Positions 23,811-33,027 of a DNA stretch of 64,000 nucleotides are shown in pieces. Position 1 is the stretch's first letter. Every line of letters begins with the position of its first letter. Source of the stretch: Oscheius dolichura (Eukaryota > Nematoda > Chromadorea > Rhabditida > Rhabditidae); the NCBI GenBank assembly GCA_932521035.1, contig OW051495.1:11842001-11906000 (forward strand). Direction: 5' to 3'. The translations under genes and the position numbers were made by a program. Below the pieces are notes generated by a model. The model was not told where the DNA came from and did not search any database. It saw only the letters and a program-made list of their open reading frames with translations.

Positions 23811-24218
23811 ATGGTCAGTGACCTAATCTTCCAGACAAAGCTGGCCGTCATTCTCCCCTGCCCGATGGAGTCCAACTGGTTGCAGAAGTATTTCCTCGGA
23901 GCCAAGTCGAAGAAAGAAGCCGCCTCGCTCTGTGACCCCCAGGATATGTGTCTCTACTACCAGAGGGAATCCGTCAAGGCTCTCAACCTCCCCTTGATGC
24001 TGGTCTACCGCGACTGTAGGGGCTGTGTCTTCCACCTTCCGGTTGAAAAACGCGAAGATAAATGGCAACTGGCTTGGGAAAATACAATCAAAAGCGAGGG
24101 GTTGAGCTGCCTCCTGAATCACTACGGGGGAAGACTGCTGGCCCACAAGGGACACGACTCCTGCTGGGAGCCATTCCCCGTCTGGACGCGGGAATTTCAG
24201 CAACGATTCGGCGCCTAG
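23811..24218 (+). CDS. Stand-alone divergent SH2-domain protein
   Basis: This single-exon frame of 135 residues starts at the ATG at 23811 (MVSDLIFQTKLAV); an upstream TTG in the same frame is less likely. From residue 22 the order of elements resembles an SH2 domain, the phosphotyrosine-binding module. A helix-A-like segment (WLQKYFLGAKSKKEAASLC) comes first. A betaB strand ending YYQRES follows, where the Arg would be the phosphotyrosine-binding residue of the FLVRES motif. Strands LPLMLVYRDCRGCVFHLPV come next, then KWQLAWENT and a C-terminal SCLLNHYGG that matches the usual LV.HY end. No kinase, SH3 or other domain is attached. Nearby sequence is less GC-rich than this frame. The assignment rests on motif order only; an upstream non-coding or coding exon could exist. 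Confidence 0.5.
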   Translation: MVSDLIFQTKLAVILPCPMESNWLQKYFLGAKSKKEAASLCDPQDMCLYYQRESVKALNLPLMLVYRDCRGCVFHLPVEKREDKWQLAWENTIKSEGLSCLLNHYGGRLLAHKGHDSCWEPFPVWTREFQQRFGA

Positions 24219-24419
24219 AAAAATGAAGAATACAGAACCGATAGAAAATAATGAAGTTTGACAGACTACTCTACTTTTTGCATTTTACTCGAGGGTAAAA
24301 CCTAATACCAGAAGCATTCATTGTGCCAAAAAGCATGTTTTGTTGATTGAATGTTTTATTAAAATTATTAGGACAGCCTGGCATTTTAGCCAAGGCAGGA
24401 GGAATCTCTCATTCCTCTT

Positions 24420-25244
24420 TTACTTCTTCAGACCGAGGAAGCCAATTCCAAGAAGACCTTTTCCGTCACCACCTCCAAGGATGTTTCCGAGGCCGAGGAG
24501 TCCTCCAGATGGAGTAGTGGCACTGGGAAGACCTCCTCCGATAGCGGGGAGGCTGACTCCGGGAAGGGAAGGAGCAGTGGGCATGGAGACGGGTCCTGTG
24601 GAGCAGCCTTTGTTGTTCAGAGCATCCTAAAGGTTTATTGTTAGAAAAAAGGAGGGGAGACTCACAGCAAGACGTTGGAGGATGGTATTGACCACGGTGA
24701 TCTCCTCTTGGGAGAGGTTTCCAACAATGTTGAGGATAGCGGAGAGTTGGCTGTCGGCATCGAGGAGGGCGAAGGCAGGGCTGACCAGGAGGCCAACGAG
24801 CTGGATGACAGCCGTCTGGACGGCGGGGACAGCGGCCTGGAGGTCGTTGACTATGCACTTGACGGCCTGGACGAGGTTGGAGACGAGTGCCTGGACGGGG
24901 GCCGGCAGGATGGCGAGGATCTGCTGGACGGTGGCGTCGTCGAGGATGTTGGACAGGAGACCGTTGACGATGACGTTGACGGCTCCGAGGGCCTCGTCGG
25001 CGATGTTCAAGACAGCGTTCAGGATGATTCCCACGTTGACAAGGATGTTGTTCAGCAACTGGCCGAGGACTCCTCCGACGCTGTTCAGGAGGTTTCCAAC
25101 GATTGGAAGGTTATCAAGGAGGCTTCCTCCACTGCCGCCAAGGATGGGACCAAGGATGGGAAGATTGCCAGCCACCTGGGAGACAATCGGAATGGAGACA
25201 GCCGAAGCTGAGGCGATCAGGGCAATCACAAAGAAGTAGCGCAT
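24420..25244 (-). CDS. Secreted hydrophobic Leu/Val/Ala-rich protein
   Basis: Two exons encode about 257 residues. A signal peptide (MRYFFVIALIASASA) is followed by a long, almost uncharged region built of loosely repeated segments such as LLNSVGGVLGQLLNNIL, LNIADEALGAVNVIVNGLL and LPAPVQALVSNLVQAV, with a single Cys (VKCIVND). Exon 2 adds a second Cys (NKGCSTGP) and a Gly/Pro/Leu-rich tail (LLGLGNILGGGDGKGLLG) ending GFLGLKK. The two cysteines could pair. The repeated amphipathic helices suggest lipid or surface binding, but I do not recognise a family. A GTTCCAG acceptor directly abuts the ATG, consistent with trans-splicing. The gene neighbours two FAR genes on the same strand. Confidence 0.8.
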
Positions 25245-25765
25245 CTGGAACTCTATTATTTTCCAGTAAAAAGAGGAGCTACCTTGATTTTGGGTAGGCC
25301 GAGGAGGGCTGAGTGAAGACCATCTCCAGCTCCTTCCTTTTATAGTGGTCATTTTGGACAGAAAACAGTATTTGGATTATGCAAAAGGGGCCGTTGAGTC
25401 CGTTTTGAAAACAGAGGGGACCTTGTTATTGGATTATCGGGATGAATTGAATGGCCAAATAGTTGATTATACTGGTAAGTACAAGGGAAAACAAACCGTT
25501 TAAAGGACAAAACATCAATTGATTATGGAGGATTTTACTCTACAATATGGGGTGAAACGCCCTGAAAGTGAACCTAAAATAGTTGAAGAAAATGGAAATA
25601 AAAAATAGTAGAAGTCAGCGTTTTTGTAGAGAACGGCAGTGTTTCTTTCCCCTTTTCCGTAAAAAAAGTGAAATAATCCGACGATTTTTTAACGGATAGT
25701 ACATCTTTAGAGGATTTCATTTTTATTACGGAAACAATCATTTAGTTATGAGACGTGAGAGTCGT
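25245..25765. other. Intergenic region between secreted-protein genes
   Basis: Holds the promoter of the hydrophobic secreted-protein gene and the 3' flank of the first FAR gene. AT-rich, with no repeat or RNA gene recognised. Confidence 0.5.
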
Positions 25766-26463
25766 TTAGTTGTCGTCCTCAGCATCGATCCTTTCCAAGA
25801 ATTTCTTACCTGTAAAATTGGTCATTATCAACCAAAAATACCAATAAAACTGACTCTCAAAGAAGGCAATGAACATGGGGAATGTCTTGTTCAGCTCTGT
25901 CTTGGAAGCGGTGGGGAGTTCTTGGAATTCCCGGACGGCGTCCTTAGCCTCTTTCTTCAGCTCCTTGGGGGGAATTTCTTCTCCAGCAATATAGCGAGCC
26001 TGGATCTTCTTGGCTCCGGCGATGACCTGAACTTATCATACATTAAAGGGTCGGTTGGGATACTGTACCTTCTGGGCGAATTGTTTAGCCGCTTCGTTCT
26101 TTAGTCCGTCAACCTTGGCTGTGAATGTCTTGTACATCTTCTCTATCTGTTTTCCAAGGGCGGGGGACTTCTCTTTCAGTGCAGCAATGGCCTAAAATTG
26201 GAAATTATCGTTTAATCAAAGGAATAAATACCTTATCCTCGTCGGGTTCCTTAGCGGCCTCCTGGAGGGCCTTCTTGTCCTCGTCGCTCAGTCCTTCAAT
26301 AAGCTTCCTGACCTCAGGAGGGACTAGCTCTAAATTTAAAAGAATTTTTAGGGTAAAGAAGGGCCTCCTTACCCATAAGCTCATCAGGAACATCAGGCAA
26401 TTTCTGCTTGGGATCCAATGCAAAGGCGGCAACGACAAAGACGGAAAGAAGAAGAAGCTTCAT
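25766..26463 (-). CDS. Fatty-acid and retinol-binding (FAR) protein, paralogue 1
   Basis: Exons joined by short introns give about 175 residues: signal peptide MKLLLLSVFVVAAFA, then the nematode-specific FAR fold of alpha-helices that carries fatty acids and retinol in extracellular fluids. Family landmarks are LVPPEVRKLIEGLSDEDKKA, AIAALKEKSPALGKQIEKM, LKNEAAKQFAQKVIAGAKKI, QARYIAGEEIPPKELKK and TELNKTFPMFIAFFES. A short final exon adds KKFLERIDAEDDN. Start chosen at 26463, where the signal peptide begins; an acceptor-like CTACAG lies one base upstream. Its closest relative in the window is the FAR gene at 28817-29583, with the same exon layout and similar ends. Confidence 0.88.
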
Positions 26464-26766
26464 ACTGTAGGACTAGAAGAAGAGGAGATATTCAACTGCT
26501 GGCTATTTGAACCCGAAGCCGGGTTTATATAGAAGCCGAGGTCATCTGGGAAAATAACAGAGAGACAGTGTAAACAGAAGAGGTCAGAGTAATTTCTGGT
26601 GACTGCTTTTGTTTGTGATATCATAGAATGACCTTGGAGGAGGGGGCAAGCCGGGAGGAGATGGACAGTTCACCCCAAGGAAAAACAAATAACCTGTAAA
26701 TAAACTACGAAGGGAAGAAAGAGAAAACAAGCACCTGTTAGCTCCAGTTGTGCTTTGTAGGGGGGT
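26464..26766. other. Upstream region of FAR paralogue 1
   Basis: Putative promoter region; no gene or repeat recognised before the hAT-like element. Confidence 0.4.
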
Positions 26767-26774
26767 GGTAGCCC

Positions 26775-27845
26775 TAGGGACCGCAAAGGCGCGCCAAACG
26801 CGGGTAACAGTTTTTGTATTGGAAATTTGGTCACGCGAGGTGCGCAAGGTAAAAGGCTTCAGTGCGGCCACGCAACTGGGTTTCTAGCTTTGAAAATCAC
26901 ACCCAATAGTTAATTTTTGAGGTAGAATCCAATTTCATCAATAGTTTTTAGCAATAAGACGTGTTTACCGCGCAACACAGGGTGCCCAACTTCGTTTTCG
27001 ATGTTTCTATATTACAGAAAGCCGGTCCGCGTAATTTTTTGCGTGTTTTTTGTTGCTTGCCATGTATAGAATAAATACACGAAAAAAGAAAAAAATCCAT
27101 CCGTCCTGAAAATTAATACAGTACATATGTTGTGCCGATTTTCAAGGACAATTATAATATACACTTTTACGTTTTCCGAGTAACAACCTGTACGATAAAA
27201 TTTTTCAGCTCATGTTACCTAGGTGCAAAGAAAAAATATTGAAAAACATAGATTTTTCACTTAGAAAATGATTTTACAAAATATCACACTTTTCATGTTG
27301 TGCCGCTTTTCACAAGGCCGGTCCGCGCAATTTTATTGTTACTACTAATCATATATGTTGTTAGTAATTTTTACAGCAATAATTAGAAAAATCCATCCGT
27401 GCTGAAAAAAGTTACATGTATATTTCTATCAACATTTCAGCAATAATCAATGAATTTGTGAAAGAAACCGCGCGCCGCTGCTAACTATTTTTCGTTTTAT
27501 GCATTTTTCTCAAAATTGTGATGTTCAATTTTTATAATTTTTACGGCATTCGATTCATCACATCTTGTGGATCATTTTGGTGTATAAATCTAAGCAAAAA
27601 TTTAAAGCAAAAATTTTTGACACCAGCGGGGATCGAACCCTGGTCGATCGAGTATTGCGCCCGCGACCACAGTTTCAAAACAAAAGGCGACCCCTGAAAA
27701 GCTTCAGTAAAACGCGAATTTCTCGTCACTTTATGGGCCGATTTCTTTACTCTAAGAACCAAAATGTAACTTACAAAAAGATCTACTGAATAACCCCAAA
27801 ATCGATGAGCTGCCATGAAATCTAATTTTCACTTTGCGGTCCCTA
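26775..27845. mobile_element. Non-autonomous hAT-like transposon
   Basis: The element starts TAGGGACCGCAAAG (26775-26788) and ends with the exact reverse complement CTTTGCGGTCCCTA (27832-27845). It is flanked by a perfect 8-bp direct repeat GGTAGCCC (26767-26774 and 27846-27853). An 8-bp target duplication and TIRs beginning YAGGG are hallmarks of the hAT superfamily. At 1071 bp and without a transposase-sized frame it is non-autonomous. Inside are two diverged copies of a segment (about 26995-27110 and 27310-27420) with GCCGGTCCGCG and AAAATCCATCCGT, and a tRNA-like B box near 27630. The perfect duplication suggests a fairly recent insertion between the two FAR genes. Confidence 0.85.
27610..27665 (-). 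other. tRNA-like segment with Pol III B box
   Basis: On the minus strand, GGTCGCGGGCGCAATACTCG runs into GATCGACCAGGGTTCGATCC, then CCCGC. GGTTCGATCC matches the Pol III B box, and the region resembles the anticodon and T arms of a tRNA. No acceptor stem or D arm can be paired, so it is not an intact tRNA. It may be a SINE- or tRNA-derived piece inside the hAT-like element. Confidence 0.35.
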
Positions 27846-28084
27846 GGTAGCCCTTCTTCACTTACCCAGGCTGTTCTTTGAAGAAAGAAACAGCTACCAA
27901 AGAATCAAGGTCACCAACACCGGGAATACATGACGCACTTCTTTCCTTTTAACCTCCGAAGATCTTTGCTACTATTCCTAAAAAAAACTACTAAAATAAA
28001 TCTATATCACAATTTTAATGGGGAACCTTCGAAATTTGAGATTACCTTCCCTAAACTATATCCATGGGGGGCACCCCATTGGGT

Positions 28085-28425
28085 GAAAAAGTGAGGTACC
28101 ATTTTTATGGATTTATCTATCAGATATTCTTCCCCAGGGTCCATGTAGTGGGGGAAACTCAACCCCCGGCTCATTCGGCCGAGTTCCAAGCTTCCAGCTC
28201 TCAAAGATGCTAGGGAAGGATATTTTGAATATTCAAATATAGAATATAAAATAGGGTCTATTTCAAATCGAAATATGTGCATTAAATTAATTCTGGCGAA
28301 GATAACAACAGAAACGGATAGAGCTCGACGAGTTCTTTCCGGCGGTATATGGTAGGCCTACGGAAGTGGAGAAGTTGAGACGGATTCTTTCGACTCTTGC
28401 CCAGGATATTCTGATATAGTAAGCT
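28085..28425. repeat. Dispersed repeat, GAGCTCGACGAG family
   Basis: Colinear with 7825-8130 in the degenerin intron. Shared blocks include CCATTTTTATG, CTATCAGAT, CCAGGGTCCAT, CTCTCAAAGAT, GATATTTTGAATATTCAAAT, GGATAGAGCTCGACGAG and GAAGTGGAGAA. It lies between the hAT-like element and the second FAR gene. Confidence 0.75.
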
Positions 28426-28816
28426 TATCCTGATAGAGTAATCCAACAGAAACCATATGGTCAGCTTTACTTTCTATAACTTGTTCCTTTCTACTACGCA
28501 CAAGATCATGTGGATCACCATAGGCTATCAAGTAAACAACAACAATTTTGATAATTTACTACTTCGTTTTACATTTTTACACATTTGTTACGTTGAACTT
28601 GACCTCCCCCGGAAGATACCCCTCTTGAAAATAAATATTTGAAAACAATAACATTTTCTACGTCGACAATGAACAATGAAGTGTTGAACCCGATTGTAAT
28701 CAGGAAGATCCATTTCAAAGATCTCAATCAAGCGAAGTTCTACCAAAACATTATCTTGGAAGGGAAAAGGCATGTGTACATTTTAAGTTTTTATATTTTA
28801 TTCTCTTTATCGTTAT

Positions 28817-29583
28817 TTACTGCTTCTCATCGGACTTTTCCTCAGACGAGTCCATAATATCGACCCTCTTCAAGAATCTCTCATTTTCAAAGAAGGCAAT
28901 GAACTTGGGGAAGGTCTTGTTCAGTTCGGTCTTTGCTGCCAGTGGTAGACGTTGGAAATTGATCACAGCGTCGTGAGCCTCCTTCTTCATCTCCTCTACA
29001 TTAATTTCCCCTGTCTTGATATACTTGGACTGGGCTGATTTGGCGGCGGCGACGATCTGAACAGATTCTACAAGCAAAAAGGGACGCCTACATCCTGGGC
29101 AAATTGCTTAGCAGCCTTGTTCTTCAAGTTGTCTATTTTCTTGGTGAATTCACGGTACATTCTGTCGACTTTCTCTCCAAGGATGGGGGACTTCTTCTTG
29201 AGGAAGGCGATGGCCTGGAAAGAGGGGATTAAATGGTTCTTTTTGTTCACTATTTCTGGCTTCATCTAAATATTCTACAGCGTTGTTTCCCACGTAGGAT
29301 CGTTTCAGGACCCCTTTTATATCCAGTCTTCCTAAAAATACCGTACCTTTTCCTCGTCCAACATCTTGGCGGCTTCTTCAAGTGCTGCCTTGTCCTCATC
29401 AGTCATTCCCTCCATCATCGTCCTCACCTCTGGAGGGATAAGATCTGAATGTTTTAAATTCATGACTTTTAAAAACAGAAACACACCAATAAGCTCCTGT
29501 GGAACATCGGGAAACGACTCCTTGAAGGATGTCTTCTCTGCGAAAGCTGCGACAACAAAAACGGAAAGAAGAAGGAACTTCAT
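28817..29583 (-). CDS. Fatty-acid and retinol-binding (FAR) protein, paralogue 2
   Basis: This has the same architecture as the gene at 25766-26463. Signal peptide MKFLLLSVFVVAAFA is almost identical to that of paralogue 1. Then come LIPPEVRTMMEGMTDEDKAA, AIAFLKKKSPILGEKVDRMY, LKNKAAKQFAQD, IVAAAKSAQSKYIKTGEINV and TELNKTFPKFIAFFENERF, with an acidic/basic tail SSEEKSDEKQ. It is a secreted helical lipid/retinoid carrier, about 180 residues. The conserved KVIAGAKKI...ARYIAGE of paralogue 1 has drifted here to IVAAAKSAQSKYIKTGE, so ligand preference may differ. The two genes are separated by 2.35 kb and most likely arose by tandem duplication before the hAT-like insertion. Confidence 0.87.
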
Positions 29584-30684
29584 GGTCTAGGGAGGATGGA
29601 GACTGGGGAATCCCCGAAGTAGACACCTCTTTTATACTGGACAAGTCTCGGAACAGGGGAAAAGATTATGGTTTTTGGAGAGAACACCAGCCGAGGACGT
29701 GATATCATGACCTTGGAATGAGAAATAAACACAAATTAGGGGGGAAAACATAGACAGGAGAGGAGGGGATGTTGAGATTTGAACGGAATCTATCGAATCG
29801 CAGTACAGTGATAGTTTAGAAGAGACATAATTTCCATTGTTTCGATGAGTCGAGAGTAATTTCCATTCCGTAGAGGGAGCTGGCCGTACTTTTGAGCTAT
29901 TGCCGCATTTCTGATACTGTCTGGAACAAATGTTATTAGAAATCCTCTTTCTTTCCATCCTGAGACCTTTTTTAAAATAATTAAATTAATTAATAGATAA
30001 ACAATGCGCGTAACGAGAACCGCTCAAACCAAAACATCCAAATAGTAACACATAAAAATAGGGCAACTTGTTCTCTGGGTAGTAAACAAGTTTTGTTTTG
30101 TTCTTCAGATCTCCTTTTGTCCGTTGTGATCGGTGTTATTTACCCCCCGTTGAAATGGAACTGGGTGGAGGGGGTGGAGGGGGCGATCGCTGGAGGCATG
30201 AGGGGAATTGTTCTTTAGACCGTTTCGGATTCAGCGATGTGATCATTGGAACAAGAAAACAAGTGCTGAAAAATGAGAAAAACAGAAAGGCGCCTTGCAG
30301 GGAGGATTTCTTGAATTATTATAGACGGTAAAAAAATTTAAAACAGAATAAAAACCATGTGAATCGAGTTTCCTAGGAAAAAATTCTGAAAAATCCATTT
30401 TCAAGTGATTACATCGAAAGTTTCGCTCAAAACGGTCTCTTCTTCAGTCCAAACTTTTAATCTGACTATTTATTTCCCTATATTCGTTGGAAAAGCCAAA
30501 AAAGACCGCTTTCTTTGAGCATTTCAGGGCTTTTCAAAAGAAGCGCGCCCTGTTTACAGGCGTCGTCTGGAATCAGCCCGTTGGTCATCGTTTGAATGCG
30601 ATGATTTCATACAATCTTTTTGATCATTTTTCCTTAATGTTCAATGTTTTTCTCATTAATTTTTTCCACTGTTAGGTATTAAAA
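29584..30684. other. Divergent intergenic region between FAR 2 and proteasome beta-2
   Basis: Contains the promoters of both neighbours. No gene or repeat family is recognised. A G-rich stretch (GGGTGGAGGGGGTGGAGGGG) lies near 30164-30183. Confidence 0.45.
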
Positions 30685-32036
30685 ATGGCCGATCCCGTTG
30701 TACAGCAAGAAGTTGGACAGTTGGTAGCGGAGCGCGATGGGGCTTTTGACTTCTCCAACTGCATTAGGAACATGGCCCTGGCCAGGTATATTTATCCCTT
30801 TAGAAAGCAACATTTTTCTTTTTAAGAATCGGAGCACCGGCTCCAAAATTGAGATCAACTGGTACAACCATCGTCGCCTGTAAGTATAAGGTAAATTTTC
30901 ACATTTTCATTTATTAGGAAAATTTTATTAGGATGGATTGGTTATGGGAGCTGATTCTCGTGCCACGGCAGGAAATATCATCGCCGATAAGCACTGCGAG
31001 AAGGTTCACTACCTGACGCAGAGTATCTACGCCTGTGGAGCAGGAACAGCCGCCGACCTCGACCAGGTAAGGACCATGCCCTGGGGAACAAGTTTCGAAA
31101 ATTCAAATGTTCCGTACTGGAAAGGGTTAATTCAATTCCTGTATATGACCTATTTCAACGTAAAGTAGGTGCATGAAATTAATTCTGGTGGAGATAACGA
31201 TAGGAACGGATAGAGCTCGACGAGCTGAGTCAGAAAAACTGGGTTTCGTCACCGGAGGGGGCCTCCGGGTAAGACTGTAGCTTCAAAGTCATAACCCGGA
31301 AGCTAATATTACTATATTACCCCTATTGGGCCTGTCCAGTCTGTTTTGCGCTCTAAATATTGCATAAATTACCATTTCCAGGTCTGTACCATGCTGTCGG
31401 GCAATCTTCGCCTGATGGAAATTCAAACTGGTCGTAAAGCCCGCGTCATAACTGCTCTCCGTATGGCTAAACAGCATCTCTTCAACTATATGGGTTACGT
31501 CGGAGCCTACCTCCTCATCGGTTTGTGCTTTCTCTCCAATTTAAAGGTCTATTCCCCCATTTTAGGTGGAGTAGACCCCACAGGTCCTCATCTCTACGAG
31601 TGTTCCGCAAATGGTACCACAATGGCCAAGCCGTACGCCGCCATGGGTTCCGGAAGCTATGGAGCCATTTCTATGCTGGAGAAGGACTTCAAGACCGACA
31701 TGACTGTTAGTTCTCGCTCTTTTTGAGTAAGTATAAAATGTTTTAGCAAGAAGAAGCCTCGGATCTTGTCCAACGCGCTCTCCACGTCGGTATGCACGGA
31801 GACAACGCCTCCGGAAACAGTCTAAACTTGGTCATCATGACCCCGGGAAAGACCGTCTTCCAGGTTTACCTCCTTCTTATTTAAAATTTCGCTTTCACTA
31901 GGGCCCAATTGTCCCGGAATTCTGTAAGAAACCCGACCCAATTGATCTGGAATACAAATTCAAGCTGGGATCAACGTCGGTACTGAAGAGGAAGATCATC
32001 AAGTTCGATATCGTCGAGTCCATGGATATTGAGTAA
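30685..32036 (+). CDS. pbs-2: 20S proteasome subunit beta-2 (PSMB7/Pup1 type)
   Basis: Seven exons (30685-30785, 30827-30890, 30932-31066, 31382-31520, 31566-31705, 31747-31863, 31902-32036) encode 276 residues, the normal length for this subunit, which supplies the trypsin-like activity of the 20S core. A 46-residue propeptide ends at G46, releasing the catalytic T47 ([20 protein letters not shown]); mature D17 and K33 (ADKHCEKVH) are present. Other landmarks are [42 protein letters not shown] and the extended C-terminal arm [18 protein letters not shown] that wraps neighbouring subunits. The symbol follows the C. elegans name. Introns are 36-46 bp except intron 3 (31067-31381), which contains a dispersed repeat. 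Confidence 0.95.
31105..31275. repeat. Dispersed repeat in pbs-2 intron 3, GAGCTCGACGAG family
   Basis: GGTGCATGAAATTAATTCTG (about 31167-31186) and ATAGGAACGGATAGAGCTCG followed by ACGAG match the 3' half of the repeats at 28085-28425 and 7825-8310. The copy ends in a short hairpin (CCGGAGGGGGCCTCCGG). Confidence 0.65.
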
Positions 32037-32418
32037 CAGTCTCGGTAACAGAAAGTAATTTATATTTGACTGGTTCTTGGTAATATTTATGTATGCCTTT
32101 TTCCTTTTTTCTTCTCGGTTTTTCTAGGTTACTGTAAACTGGACCTAGAATTCGTTCTATTCCCTTCTTTTCCCTTTTGTTGAGTATGTAATGAACTTTC
32201 GAGAATAACAAGGTTTCTATTTCTTTATTTTTAAACATTTTCTCAGCAGGAAAATGTTAAGGATCGAAGGAATACAATATCTTCAAGATAGGGAGAAAAT
32301 TTCAGCCAGAATAGCCAATTTTATCCGCCACGTTCCTCATAAATTCAGCGAAATGAGCTCGGAAAGACAGAAAGAGAAAAAGAAACCGTTGTTTATTTCC
32401 GATATCCACAGTCTGTTA

Positions 32419-32756
32419 TTACTGAGAAGTTGTGGTTCCTGCGGTCATATGTGGTTCCTGTTGTTCATTGTTCTTGAGGCACTGTTTCTGGCATTCCTGC
32501 TCAGTTTCAAATCTGTTTCCATTTCCTCCACAGCCACCCCAATTGAACTGGATGCACTTATGGTGGTACTGGTCATGGGCCCAGCGATGAATAAGAGCTC
32601 TACAGTTTCCTGCTTCGATTGGTAGACGGCAGACATCCTTCGATCTATCAGCCATTCCAGCTACGACACCTTGAAAGTATCGGTATCGGGTACTGTAACT
32701 AGGATAAACCAACCAAGGAGGCATAAGAGAATGGTGAGAGCGAGAGCCTTCGACAT
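32419..32756 (-). CDS. Secreted single-domain Kunitz/BPTI protein
   Basis: Two exons joined through a 44-bp intron give 97 residues. The intron is required to complete the signal peptide (MSKALALTILLCLLG joined to VVAGMADR). One Kunitz domain follows with all six cysteines: CRLPIEAGNCRALIHRW, then CIQFNWGGCGGNGNRF and CQKQC. The residue after the second Cys, the P1 position, is Arg, as in inhibitors of trypsin-like serine proteases, although G-P-C is replaced by G-N-C. A short polar tail (EPHMTAGTTTSQ) ends the protein. It is convergent with pbs-2, their stop codons 382 bp apart. Likely a secreted protease inhibitor or cuticle/matrix protein; target unknown. Confidence 0.88.
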
Positions 32757-32954
32757 TTCCTCTTTGACAAAGGAAGGAAGGAAATCAGTGGGTTATAAAG
32801 ACGGACAGAGAGAAACAACGTGAGCTACGGGGACTTATTCATTGGCAATTGGTCATAGCATAGACACAACATCCACTTATTTCTCTTTATTTTCTTCTTC
32901 CGCGAGAAGGGGGAGAAGACGAGCAATGGAGAGAGTGAGGACTAGAAGACTGAC

Positions 32955-33027
32955 TTATTTTGGCACCTGTTTTGCTTTGAAATAGTGTCCACCATGCCCG
33001 CCGTGTCCACCGTACCACCGTGCCCTG
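32955..33027 (-). CDS. Possible 3' exon of a Gly-His-rich secreted peptide
   Basis: After a TTTCCAG acceptor the minus strand reads HGG-type repeats (ARWYGGHGGHGGHYFKAKQ) then VPK and a stop at 32955. Nematodes have many short glycine-rich secreted and antimicrobial-like peptides of this sort. No matching first exon with a signal peptide was found upstream, so this could be a remnant or chance. Confidence 0.25.

Noticed and set aside
23823-24203. 126-codon minus-strand frame opposite the SH2-like gene
   Set aside because: The plus-strand frame has recognisable domain order and a better start; the minus frame has none.
24675-25239. Two long plus-strand open frames of 178 and 185 codons
   Set aside because: They are antisense shadows of the hydrophobic secreted-protein gene, whose composition leaves the other strand open; no start context or domain.
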